DNA of 32,287 nt from an uncultured Mollicutes bacterium (lineage in GTDB: Bacteria; Bacillota_I; Bacilli_A; RFN20; CAG-826), in the NCBI GenBank assembly GCA_900542595.1, contig UQOB01000004.1, positions 1 to 32,287 of the forward strand, read 5' to 3'. A program made the position numbers and the translations under genes. Below the pieces are notes generated by a model. That model had not been told where the DNA came from. It worked only from the letters and a program-made list of their open reading frames with translations, and searched no databases. Positions 7,129 through 15,661 of this stretch are shown here, in pieces. The number at the start of each line of letters is the position of its first letter. Position 1 is the first letter of the stretch.

Positions 7129-8030
7129 TGTCTTACTTTAAGGATTTACTCCGAGATAACCACTTCAAAAGTGGCTTCTTCCTCCAAGGACCGGACGCGG
7201 TAAAGGACCAGAGGAAAGTTTTCAGCTACCTCAATTACGGAAATAAAGCGATTAAGGTCAACGATACCCTCTGGATCATGTCCCAGTGGTGGACCCCCTT
7301 TAACTTCAAAGATGCCGCTTTTAAGGAAGTGGAAGATAATGTCTTTGAATATTCGAATGAATCTCGTAAATGCGTGATTAACACGAACGATGGAGCTTTA
7401 AGGATGATTCTTTCGTCCCACGAAGAATATTTAAAACGCTTCAACGGGGGGAGAAATGATCCATCGACTACTTGGTCCCACTTTTTGATTGAACAAGACT
7501 TCATCGAAAGTTGTAAAGTCAAAGACTTAGCCGCCTTATATATGAAGCTCCATTTCACCCTCAACGAAGTGAGAAATTACGACGGAAAAGACTTTGACCC
7601 CAATAAACATACCGCTCAATTTATGTGGTACATCACCATCAGAGAAGGGGACGGTAACAAGAAAGAAAATGGGGGAGGTAACTTCATTTGGTTCGGCCTT
7701 CCAATCTATGACTATCGTTATCCTTTTATTCGAAAGCACATCCAATATGATGGGGATTTCGCCGGGTCCACGAAAGCTCTTATTTATAACTTAGATAACC
7801 GGAATTACATCGAAGATAAGCCTCTCTTATTTGGGAAAGAATACGTCATTAACTATGATGCTTTGCCTGATATCCTTCGAGCGGTCCGCTACGCGATGAA
7901 GAAGAAGATTTTTAAGAGCACCAAAAACCTCGTCATCAATTACATGAATATCGGCTGGGAGCTCCCGGGTTCCTTCGACGTCGATAGTGAGATATCCAAT
8001 CTACAAATCAAAGGAGTTTTCCATGATTAA
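7128..8030 (+). CDS. Cytoplasmic member 2 of the unrecognised family
   Basis: 300 residues, starting on the TAATG overlap with the preceding stop, so it is translationally coupled. The protein begins directly with the family domain (LLRDNHFKSGFF) and has no signal peptide or membrane helix; it should stay in the cytoplasm. It is the closest relative of member 1: DTLWIMSQWWTPFNF here versus DSVIWTMAQWWTPFDF there. The shared residues are H118 (WSHFLIEQDF), H161 (KHTAQF), W188 and D195 (WFGLPIYD) and E278 (GWELPGSF). Its place before the GH65 gene suggests work on an imported oligosaccharide, or else a regulatory or chaperone-like binding role. Function unknown. Confidence 0.8.
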   Translation: MSYFKDLLRDNHFKSGFFLQGPDAVKDQRKVFSYLNYGNKAIKVNDTLWIMSQWWTPFNFKDAAFKEVEDNVFEYSNESRKCVINTNDGALRMILSSHEEYLKRFNGGRNDPSTTWSHFLIEQDFIESCKVKDLAALYMKLHFTLNEVRNYDGKDFDPNKHTAQFMWYITIREGDGNKKENGGGNFIWFGLPIYDYRYPFIRKHIQYDGDFAGSTKALIYNLDNRNYIEDKPLLFGKEYVINYDALPDILRAVRYAMKKKIFKSTKNLVINYMNIGWELPGSFDVDSEISNLQIKGVFHD

Positions 8031-8883
8031 TCTGATAAAAGACCCGACTTTTGCTAATGGTTTTCAGCTTTTAAGAAGAAGCTTAAATGAAAACAATCAA
8101 ACCGATTTAATGTATTTACCTTACAGTAATTTAAGAACGCCTTCCTATCGTCTCGCCGAATATTTCACGAAACATGAACTATGGAACGAAAGAGAAATCA
8201 TCACCGGGAAAGATAGTTACATCATCAAAAATAAAACCAAAGAAATCATTAGAGATGAAAAGGGAAGATTAACATTAACCGTCTTTGGAAAAGATGAATA
8301 TGACCATCTACGGAAGTTCAATGAATCCTGGCCCCACCTCTTAATTGAACAACAATATAAAGATGAATGGTTAAAGAACATCAAAGAACTAACTGTTGAA
8401 ATGGACTTAGATTACTTGATGTTAGAATCCTTCATCAATGAAGATAGAAACGACTTACATACCTTACAAGTGTCCTTGTACTTCGCGATTGGGGATAACA
8501 ATCCGAACTCCAAAGGCTATAAGGATTTCTATTGGTTTGGCCTTCCGATGATCGATGCTCCGAGACTAAGATTCCCGAAGCCTTATTGCTCAAAAGATAT
8601 TGGAAAAGAAGACGCGACAAATAAGCTAATTTATAGCATCGATCCTCATATCTTTATGAAAGATGTCTTTAATGTTGGGGACCGCTTAAGCTTCACCTTA
8701 AAGATTAAAGATTATCTTTTAGAAGGGTTTAAGGTCGCGAAAGATTTAGGCTATTTACCTCACACCAAACTCGAGGATTTATCAATCTTTAGCTTTAACT
8801 TTGGTTATGAAATGACCGGCGCGTTCAGCGGTAAAATCCGCATCAATAAATTCAATATTTGGAAGGAGGAAGACCATGAATAA
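8023..8883 (+). CDS. Cytoplasmic member 3 of the unrecognised family, divergent
   Basis: 286 residues. AAAGGAG (8010-8016) places the start at ATG 8023, where the protein opens with the family pattern (INLIKDPTFANGFQLL); a longer frame from 7987 is rejected. It overlaps the previous gene by 8 bases and has no signal peptide. It is the most diverged copy: the WWTPF block is absent and GWELPGSF has become GYEMTGAF. It still keeps H105 (WPHLLIEQQY), H146 with its Gln (LHTLQV), W171 and D178 (WFGLPMID) and E263. Retention of exactly these residues while the rest drifts argues that they form the functional site. Function unknown. Confidence 0.78.
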   Translation: MINLIKDPTFANGFQLLRRSLNENNQTDLMYLPYSNLRTPSYRLAEYFTKHELWNEREIITGKDSYIIKNKTKEIIRDEKGRLTLTVFGKDEYDHLRKFNESWPHLLIEQQYKDEWLKNIKELTVEMDLDYLMLESFINEDRNDLHTLQVSLYFAIGDNNPNSKGYKDFYWFGLPMIDAPRLRFPKPYCSKDIGKEDATNKLIYSIDPHIFMKDVFNVGDRLSFTLKIKDYLLEGFKVAKDLGYLPHTKLEDLSIFSFNFGYEMTGAFSGKIRINKFNIWKEEDHE

Positions 8884-10060
8884 ATCCTTAAAATTCTTTG
8901 CTTTACCCTTGATTGGAATCATGTCCTTAGTGGGCTGCACGACCAATGACAACACTAGCGACACCACAAGCGCTACAACACACGATTCCACATCGATCAA
9001 TGAGGATGTTTATATGTATAACGACGAACAAAAGTATCAAAAGTTCTGGGAAGACGAAACCATCTATAACGAAACGGTTTGTTTAGTGGAAGAAGATGGA
9101 GAAATCTATGGGAAACTTATGTTCACTCCGACGGAAGTGATTTCCGTTCGAGATTACACGACGGAAAAAGAAATTCCTGCCAGTGAATATAAGATTGAAG
9201 GAAATAGAATCATTCGAACCGAAAACTCAACCTTACCATATTTCACTGAAGCTAATATGCGAGGGGAAGATTTACCCGCGGGGATTATCGACACCTATCA
9301 AGGCAAAGAACATCCGATCATGTTCACCGAAGGCCCTGGTATTGTCATGCGGCAGCTCAATGTCACCTATAAACATAGTGAACCTTGGGATGGTTATAAA
9401 CCGGTTTACTTAGGGGACAAGCTTCCGAAGACCATTGAAAAACTAACGAACAAAGAACATTTGACCATCGGTTTCTATGGGGATTCTATCATGACCGGTT
9501 GCAATGCTTCTTCGAAATTAGTCATTCCGCCGTACCTCGATGATTTCCCTACCGCATCGGTAAAAATGTTAAAAAAACTCTACAATTACGAAGATATTGA
9601 GTTTTTTAACACTTCGAAAGGTGGCACTTTGTCCGATTGGGGAAAGACCAATGTTGATGTTAATGTGAACGCGTATTCCCCGGATTTAGTCTTCTTAGGT
9701 TTCGGGATGAATGATGGAAGTTGGAACATTAAACCCAATGATTTTGTCAGCAACATCGAATTTATGATTGCCAGCATCCAAGCTAGAAACCAAAACGCGG
9801 AAATTATCGTTGTCAGCACTATCTTAGCTAACCCCGATAGTACCCAAAACGCGGGGCAAGAAAATTACTTAGAACCCCTTAAAGAGATGGTTAAAAACTA
9901 TGAAGGGGTCGCGGTCATGGATATGACTTCTTACTCCCAATATTTATTGAGTAAAAAACGGTCCGTCGATATCTTAGCGAACAATATCAATCACCCCAGT
10001 GACTTCTTAGTGAGGGGTTATGTTAGCTCGATCTTAACGTCCTTAGATGAGGATTTTTAA
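8876..10060 (+). CDS. Lipoprotein SGNH/GDSL hydrolase, probable carbohydrate esterase
   Basis: 394 residues on the cell surface, likely removing acetyl or other acyl groups from a glycan. The lipobox LVGC ends at C21. A beta-rich N-terminal region (about 45-165, KFWEDETIYNETV) precedes the SGNH fold. The nucleophile is S204 in FYGDSIMTG, the oxyanion Asn is N279 in GFGMNDGS, and the catalytic His is H373 in NINHPSDF. The usual Asp three residues before the His is Asn here (N370), while D376 lies three residues after it. The gene starts 8 bases inside the preceding gene behind a strong site (GGAAGGAGGA, 8861-8870). An esterase inside a glycan-use operon suggests the substrate is O-acylated. 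The substrate itself cannot be read from the sequence. Confidence 0.85.
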   Translation: MNKSLKFFALPLIGIMSLVGCTTNDNTSDTTSATTHDSTSINEDVYMYNDEQKYQKFWEDETIYNETVCLVEEDGEIYGKLMFTPTEVISVRDYTTEKEIPASEYKIEGNRIIRTENSTLPYFTEANMRGEDLPAGIIDTYQGKEHPIMFTEGPGIVMRQLNVTYKHSEPWDGYKPVYLGDKLPKTIEKLTNKEHLTIGFYGDSIMTGCNASSKLVIPPYLDDFPTASVKMLKKLYNYEDIEFFNTSKGGTLSDWGKTNVDVNVNAYSPDLVFLGFGMNDGSWNIKPNDFVSNIEFMIASIQARNQNAEIIVVSTILANPDSTQNAGQENYLEPLKEMVKNYEGVAVMDMTSYSQYLLSKKRSVDILANNINHPSDFLVRGYVSSILTSLDEDF

Positions 10061-10062
10061 AG

Positions 10063-12333
10063 ATGTATAAGTATTTAACCGATAAATTCCTAGAAGACCA
10101 ATACATCATTTCCGATGAGATGAAGAGCGCTTCAATCTTCGGAATTGGGAATGGTTATTTTGGGCAAAGGGGAAGCTTTGAAGAGTTCGGTGATGTCTTT
10201 GTGCAAGGAACTTATGTCAGAGGTTTGTTCGACCAAATCATCGAGATTCCTTTAACCATCAGCGATAACTCTTACATGAAGAAATATTACTTCGATGAAG
10301 AGAAGCTGAAAGAATTTGAATATGAAGATTCCTGCATCAATATCGGGGACTTATCCGCTTTTAGAATTTATATTGATGGGGAAAAGTTTAGGCTTTGGAA
10401 CTATAAGATTATCTTCTATGAACGTTATATTGATTTTAAGACCGGTGGATTAAATAGGAACGTCATCGTCGAAGATGAAAAAGGGAATAGAACCGAGCTT
10501 AATTTCTTTAAGGTTTTTAGCTTCGCAAATGACCATGTGTTTTTACAGACTTTAAAGATTAAGAAACTTAATCACGATTTACCCATCACCGTCAGTAGCG
10601 GTATCGACTTAATGTGTAAAACTAATGGGCAACATAAAATTGAAAACGTTGAATGTTTCGATGATCCTGATGACCCAAGCGTTAAAAGAATTAGAGCCTG
10701 TTACGGGAAAAAGTACTACGCACGAGGGAGCTATAGATATAAAAACGAAGTTAAGAACTTTAAAGAAAGTAGCTTTAAAGAACCGACCTTCGGGAGTTTC
10801 CAAACTTATGACTTAGTGGGGAATGAAGGCACGATTAAGAAAGTCGTTAACTTCTATACCAGTATCGACCCCAAAAAGAAGAGACGTTTAGCAAAGTTCG
10901 ATTTCCTTAAGAACTACGCTTATCTCTATAAGAAACACCTGAAGTTCTATCGGAAAGCCTTCTTAGCGGTCAATATTAAAATCAGCGGCAATAAAGAACT
11001 TGATACCTTGGTCAGGTACGCTAACTATCAGACCTTGATCGGGTTTAATAGGCATGATGATATTCACTCTTTAAGCGCTAAAAACTTAACGGCTGAAAAG
11101 TACAACCAATTCGTGTGGTGGGATTGTGAAATTTACCAAATGCCTTTCTTCCTTCTCACCTTCCCGAAAGAGACGAAGAATCTCTTAATGTACCGATATA
11201 ATCGGTTAAAAGCGTCCATTGAGAACGCTAAAAAAGATGGTTATAAGGGAGCGAAATACGCCTTCTGCAGCAGTGTGAACGGCGATGAACAAGTATGGAT
11301 CTACGCGAAACATCCGTTCTTACAAATCCATATCGATAGCGATATCGCCTATTCCGTCCTCAATTACTATTACCACACCTTAGATAAGGACTTCTTAATG
11401 AAGTACGGCTTTAAAATGATGGAAGAAATCATCCTCTATTTCATCAGCCGTTCGACTAAGGAAGGGAATACCTATCACTTAAAGAACGTGACGGGGACTG
11501 ATGAACATCATGATTACGTCGACGATGATGCTTATACCAATTGCACCTTAAAGTTCGTCTTAAAAGAATTTATCAGACTCAAAGATAAGTTTGGTTATAA
11601 GTTAACATCTCTAACGGAAGAAGAATTAAAGGATTTCAATGAACATCTCTATGTTCCAACCTTCATTGGTAAGATCCTTCCCCAGTTTACAGGTTATCTA
11701 TCCCTTAGCCCGACCTTAGAAGTGGAAGGGAAGAGCGATTCTAAAGCCAGTTCCTTCCAGATGAAACAAAGTGGACTTTATCACTTATCGCAAATTATTA
11801 AGCAACCGGACGTCTTACTTCTTTATTCCTATCTCAACCTTGGGTTTAAAGAGAACTACCGGGAAAATTATGAATATTACTTAGCCAAATGCGAAGCGAG
11901 CAGCAGTTTAACGTATTGCGTGCACGCGATGGCGGCTATCGATAATAACGACGATAAGACCTTCGAGGAAAACTTATATGCATCTTTGAAGATCGATATC
12001 GATGATGTGCAAGGTAACGCTGCGCAAGGGGTCCACGCCGGGAGCTTAGCTTCCGCTTATTACCTTTTAGTTAGAGGCTTATTGGGCATCAAAGAACAAG
12101 AAGATTATCTCGAAATAAGCCCGAGAAAGACCAACGTCTTAAAGAGCTTTAAACTCCGCTTCCGTTACCAAGGAAAGCTCATTCGAGCCATCTACCGTAA
12201 TCGAAGTGTCACCTTCCTTTCGAAGCTTCCCTTCAAATACCGAATCAACGATGGGGAAGTGGGAGAAACGACTAAGTTAGTCATCAAGTACGATTCTAAA
12301 AATCATCTTTATAAAAAGGAGGAAAAAATATGA
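10063..12333 (+). CDS. GH65 glycoside phosphorylase, likely 3-O-alpha-glucosyl-L-rhamnose phosphorylase
   Basis: 756 residues, cytoplasmic (no signal). The family layout is complete: N-terminal beta-sandwich (about 1-270), linker, (alpha/alpha)6 barrel with catalytic acid E481 in VTGTDEHHDYVDDDAYTN, the phosphate-site block GVHAGSLASAYYLL, and a C-terminal beta domain. GH65 enzymes invert alpha-glucosides of various acceptors to beta-G1P. After the catalytic Glu, the His-His differs from the Tyr-Thr of typical maltose phosphorylases, so the acceptor is probably not glucose. The operon carries rhaB, rhaA and rhaD, and a beta-phosphoglucomutase lies upstream. Glucosyl-alpha-1,3-rhamnose phosphorylase (EC 2.4.1.282), known from Clostridium phytofermentans, fits best. 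Family assignment is firm; the acceptor is inferred from context. Confidence 0.85.
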   Translation: MYKYLTDKFLEDQYIISDEMKSASIFGIGNGYFGQRGSFEEFGDVFVQGTYVRGLFDQIIEIPLTISDNSYMKKYYFDEEKLKEFEYEDSCINIGDLSAFRIYIDGEKFRLWNYKIIFYERYIDFKTGGLNRNVIVEDEKGNRTELNFFKVFSFANDHVFLQTLKIKKLNHDLPITVSSGIDLMCKTNGQHKIENVECFDDPDDPSVKRIRACYGKKYYARGSYRYKNEVKNFKESSFKEPTFGSFQTYDLVGNEGTIKKVVNFYTSIDPKKKRRLAKFDFLKNYAYLYKKHLKFYRKAFLAVNIKISGNKELDTLVRYANYQTLIGFNRHDDIHSLSAKNLTAEKYNQFVWWDCEIYQMPFFLLTFPKETKNLLMYRYNRLKASIENAKKDGYKGAKYAFCSSVNGDEQVWIYAKHPFLQIHIDSDIAYSVLNYYYHTLDKDFLMKYGFKMMEEIILYFISRSTKEGNTYHLKNVTGTDEHHDYVDDDAYTNCTLKFVLKEFIRLKDKFGYKLTSLTEEELKDFNEHLYVPTFIGKILPQFTGYLSLSPTLEVEGKSDSKASSFQMKQSGLYHLSQIIKQPDVLLLYSYLNLGFKENYRENYEYYLAKCEASSSLTYCVHAMAAIDNNDDKTFEENLYASLKIDIDDVQGNAAQGVHAGSLASAYYLLVRGLLGIKEQEDYLEISPRKTNVLKSFKLRFRYQGKLIRAIYRNRSVTFLSKLPFKYRINDGEVGETTKLVIKYDSKNHLYKKEEKI

Positions 12334-13871
12334 AGAAGATTGCCTTGCTTGGAGGTGTGCTAGTTTCATTAGCCTTAGCCTCCTGCGGTGGAGGTGGCGA
12401 AAGTACGACCTCTAACGGCGGAACGTCCGGTGGGGGTGATTCCAGCTACACCGGAGAAAAGATTGTCATCCGGGTTGATGGAGGTGGTGACGTCGGGAAC
12501 TTCAACACGACCGCTAGTATGACCCAGAGCCCCTTGAATCCTTATCCTTATAACACTTTGGAAAAGTTGATTGAGGAATGGGAAGCAGATCACCCGAAGT
12601 TTGATGTCCAACTTCTTTCCACGTCCAGTAATGGTGACCGGCAAGTCTTAGTACCCCAATTAGAAAACAAGACCGCCCCGGAAATCACCTATCAAAGTGG
12701 AACTGTCATCAATAGTGACCTCGGTAAGAACTATTACGTCAATATGACCTCTTACCTTGAAAAACCCAATCCATATGTCGAAGGGAATCAACACTGGAAA
12801 GATATCTATAACGAAGCCGAACTCGCGACCACGATGGCCAGTGACGGCGATATCTACAGCATTAATCTCGAAAGAATCCCGGTCGGTTTAATGGTTAATA
12901 AAACCTTACTCGAAAAGCATGGAATTACTGAAAATCCGACAACATACAAGGATTTTGTAGGGAATATTAAGAAATTAAATAGTGAACTCCCGACCACTCA
13001 AGAAGCGTACGCGACAACGTATATGTGGTATTTCATCGCTTTGGAAACCAATATGTTTAGCGACCTCTTAGCGGAAGGCGATGTCCTTAGAAGTAACGGG
13101 AAAATCGATACGGAAGAAATCTCCCGTCTCTTCACTAAAGGCATGTGGGACCCGACCATCAATACGTCCGGCGATAATCCGACTTTCTTAAACAACAAGT
13201 ACTATGAATACATTAAACTTTGTGCGGACTTAGGTAAAGAAAAAGCTCCCCAAAGCTTTGATGCTGTTCAAAACTTCATCGGTGGAAACCTTGCTTTCTT
13301 AGAAGTTACGGGTCTTCAAATCAGAAACATCGTCGCCCAAGACGCCAGAATGAACTTCGATTGGGAAATCATTCCGTTCCCGGATTTAACGACTGATACC
13401 TATCAAGATATCGGCTCGCCGGTCGTCAGAGGTTCCGCTGGTTTAGCGACCTCTTGGTTCATCACCAATAGCGCGATTGCGAAGGGCCAAGAAACGGTCG
13501 ATGCTTGCGCTGACCTTCTCATGTTCTTAACCGCTCCCGAACAAAATAACCGGATGATCGGTGATTTAAAGGGTGGGATGCCGCTTAACCCGAGCGATGA
13601 TTTTGAACTTGCTCCCCATCTTCAAGGTTTGAATGATGTCTATTGGCAAGATATCGAAAAACTTGAAAGCGGGGAAAGAGTCAACTGGGCCGCTTTCTGT
13701 TCTTGGGAAGTCTTAGGTTATAACTTCAACACCACTTTCATCAGAAACATGGAAGACGTCCAATGGGGCGGTAAGACTCCGGAAACCTGCACCGTGACTT
13801 TAGCGAACGCTATCAAGAACACGATTAACACCTATTTATATACGGAAGGCTGGGATACCTCAGCTTGGTAA
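12330..13871 (+). CDS. Sugar ABC transporter substrate-binding lipoprotein (family 1)
   Basis: 513 residues. Captures the oligosaccharide outside the cell for the permeases encoded next. The signal MKKIALLGGVLVSLALASC ends in a lipobox with C19, followed by a Gly/Ser-rich linker. The body has the extracellular solute-binding family 1 pattern: IEEWEADHPKFDVQLLS near the start, LMVNKTLLEKHGI around residue 190, and a C-terminal part rich in Trp and aromatic residues that could stack on sugars. It overlaps the GH65 gene by ATGA and has a strong Shine-Dalgarno inside that gene's end (AAAAGGAGGAAA). The order binding protein, permease, permease is that of carbohydrate uptake family 1 importers. 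It is somewhat longer than usual (400-450). Confidence 0.92.
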   Translation: MKKIALLGGVLVSLALASCGGGGESTTSNGGTSGGGDSSYTGEKIVIRVDGGGDVGNFNTTASMTQSPLNPYPYNTLEKLIEEWEADHPKFDVQLLSTSSNGDRQVLVPQLENKTAPEITYQSGTVINSDLGKNYYVNMTSYLEKPNPYVEGNQHWKDIYNEAELATTMASDGDIYSINLERIPVGLMVNKTLLEKHGITENPTTYKDFVGNIKKLNSELPTTQEAYATTYMWYFIALETNMFSDLLAEGDVLRSNGKIDTEEISRLFTKGMWDPTINTSGDNPTFLNNKYYEYIKLCADLGKEKAPQSFDAVQNFIGGNLAFLEVTGLQIRNIVAQDARMNFDWEIIPFPDLTTDTYQDIGSPVVRGSAGLATSWFITNSAIAKGQETVDACADLLMFLTAPEQNNRMIGDLKGGMPLNPSDDFELAPHLQGLNDVYWQDIEKLESGERVNWAAFCSWEVLGYNFNTTFIRNMEDVQWGGKTPETCTVTLANAIKNTINTYLYTEGWDTSAW

Positions 13872-13874
13872 TTT

Positions 13875-14804
13875 ATGCTAAGGGATAAGCAAGTAGAAAG
13901 ACATATCTCACAAAGAAGACGCAAAAGATACAACTACTGGGCGTACCTCTGGGTACTCCCAGTGGTGGTCTTAATCGCTATCTTTTCTGCTTACCCTTTG
14001 ATCAATTCCTTCGTTCTTTCCTTCACTAATAGCAGCGGTTCTGGCTATGGGGACTTCATCGGTTTCCAAAACTTCATCGAACTATTCCAAGATGAAGTCT
14101 TCTGGATCTGTATGAAGAATGTCCTCATCTTCACGATCGTTGGGATCGTCTGCGGGAACTTTATGACCATTACCTTAGCGGAGCTTTTATTCAGCGTGAA
14201 GTTTAAAAAGACCAGCGCGGTCATGCGAATCTTATTTATTCTTCCCGTCTTAGTTCCGACGGTCGTCATTCTCTTAGTCTGGGAAAATATCATCTTTTCG
14301 AGCAATGGTTTCATCAACCAAATCTATTTAGCTTTAGGGAAAGATCCAATCGCATGGTATTTCGAGAATCCTTACAACATGATCGCGATTATCATGACCA
14401 ACTTCCCCTGGGTCGGTGGAACCAGTTTCTTAATTTATTTAGCCGGGCTTCAAAACATCAATAAATCGGTCTTTGAAGCGGCCAGGCTCGACGGGATCAG
14501 CGGGATGCGCCGGGTGGTCAGAATTGACCTTCCCCTCATCAAAGGGCAGCTTAAGTACTTCTTGATCATGGGTGTCATCGGAGGTTTACAGAATTTTGAC
14601 CTCCAGCTGATTATCACCGGAAGCGGGCCCGGCACAACTAACGGCGTCAACGTTCCCGGTTACTACATCTTCCAACTCGCCTGGAGCGGGGAATATGACG
14701 TTCGTTATGGATACGCCAGTGCTATCGGGGTGATTATCTTCTTAATCACCATCGGTTTCTCCATCGCTAACTTTAGAAAGAATAAGAGGGAGATTGCCAA
14801 ATGA
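13875..14804 (+). CDS. Sugar ABC transporter permease 1 (MalF/UgpA type)
   Basis: 309 residues, inner-membrane half of the importer. A basic N-terminal segment (ISQRRRKRYNY) is followed by about six hydrophobic helices, from WVLPVVVLIAIFSAYPLI to AIGVIIFLITIGFSIANF. The cytoplasmic EAA loop, EAARLDGISGMRRVVRIDLP, docks the ATPase. The length is typical for the family. The gene follows the binding protein by three bases and lacks a good ribosome site of its own, so coupling is likely. It overlaps the second permease gene by ATGA. Confidence 0.93.
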   Translation: MLRDKQVERHISQRRRKRYNYWAYLWVLPVVVLIAIFSAYPLINSFVLSFTNSSGSGYGDFIGFQNFIELFQDEVFWICMKNVLIFTIVGIVCGNFMTITLAELLFSVKFKKTSAVMRILFILPVLVPTVVILLVWENIIFSSNGFINQIYLALGKDPIAWYFENPYNMIAIIMTNFPWVGGTSFLIYLAGLQNINKSVFEAARLDGISGMRRVVRIDLPLIKGQLKYFLIMGVIGGLQNFDLQLIITGSGPGTTNGVNVPGYYIFQLAWSGEYDVRYGYASAIGVIIFLITIGFSIANFRKNKREIAK

Positions 14805-15649
14805 AACGTAAAAGTAATTTCCTTAAGCGGTATTTACCGCAGATCATCATGCTCATTTGCATCGTGCTTCTTTTGGTGATGACCTTATTCCCCTTAGTTC
14901 TTTTAGTCTTTAACTCTTTCAAGATGTATACCGACGACCCCTTACAGTGGCCGAGCGCGAGTAACGGTAATATCTTTACCACCGAAGGTTACGTCTTAGT
15001 TTGGGACTATATTTCCAAGAACTATATTAACTCCCTACTTGTGACTTTCGCGGTCAGCATCGGAACAACACTTTTTGGTTCGATGGCGGGTTACGCTTTC
15101 GCGAAGTATGAGTTCCCCTTTAAAAACACCATCTTTATCTGCGTTCTCGCTTTCATGATGGTGCCGAGTCTTTTGACCTTAATTTCGAGATACTCATTGA
15201 TTGTTGATTTAGGGCTTAACGATAACCTCTGGGGTGTTATCTTACCCCAGATTTCCGCAAGTTTACCTTTCGCAACCTTCTTGACGAGAACCTTCTTCCA
15301 AGGTTTACCAAACGAAATGTTTGAAGCCGCTAAGATGGATGGAATGAGTGAACTTAAGAAGTTCGTGAGATTAGTAGTGCCGCTCAGCCAACCAATCATC
15401 ATCACCTTGCTCGTTCAAACCTTTGTCAGCCAATGGAATGACTATCTGTGGAGCCGGCTAGTTCTTCAAAGTGAGAACTTACAAACCCTCCCCATCGTCT
15501 TAGTTAACTTGACCGATACCTTAGGTTCGATCAGTTACTGTATCCCCTTTGCGGGTTACGTCTTAAGCGCGATACCGCTCATCCTCATCTTCATCGTGGG
15601 GAACAAGAAGTTCATCGAAGGGATGACCAGCGGTGCCTTCAAAATGTAG
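14801..15649 (+). CDS. Sugar ABC transporter permease 2 (MalG/UgpE type)
   Basis: 282 residues, second membrane half of the importer. Six helices are visible, starting with IIMLICIVLLLVMTLFPL and ending with YVLSAIPLILIFIVG. The EAA loop is EAAKMDGMSELKKFVRLVVP, and the protein ends in EGMTSGAFKM, as MalG-type permeases commonly do. It forms a heterodimer with the preceding permease; the ATPase gene is 4.6 kb further on at the operon end. Confidence 0.93.
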   Translation: MKRKSNFLKRYLPQIIMLICIVLLLVMTLFPLVLLVFNSFKMYTDDPLQWPSASNGNIFTTEGYVLVWDYISKNYINSLLVTFAVSIGTTLFGSMAGYAFAKYEFPFKNTIFICVLAFMMVPSLLTLISRYSLIVDLGLNDNLWGVILPQISASLPFATFLTRTFFQGLPNEMFEAAKMDGMSELKKFVRLVVPLSQPIIITLLVQTFVSQWNDYLWSRLVLQSENLQTLPIVLVNLTDTLGSISYCIPFAGYVLSAIPLILIFIVGNKKFIEGMTSGAFKM

Positions 15650-15661
15650 AAAGGAGTTCAT

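Noticed and set aside
7987..8022. Longer form of family member 3
   Set aside because: AAAGGAG at 8010-8016 points to ATG 8023, where the family domain begins.
10063..12333. Maltose or trehalose phosphorylase as the GH65 specificity
   Set aside because: The residues after the catalytic Glu differ from maltose phosphorylases, and the neighbours are rhamnose catabolic genes; it cannot be fully excluded without phylogeny.
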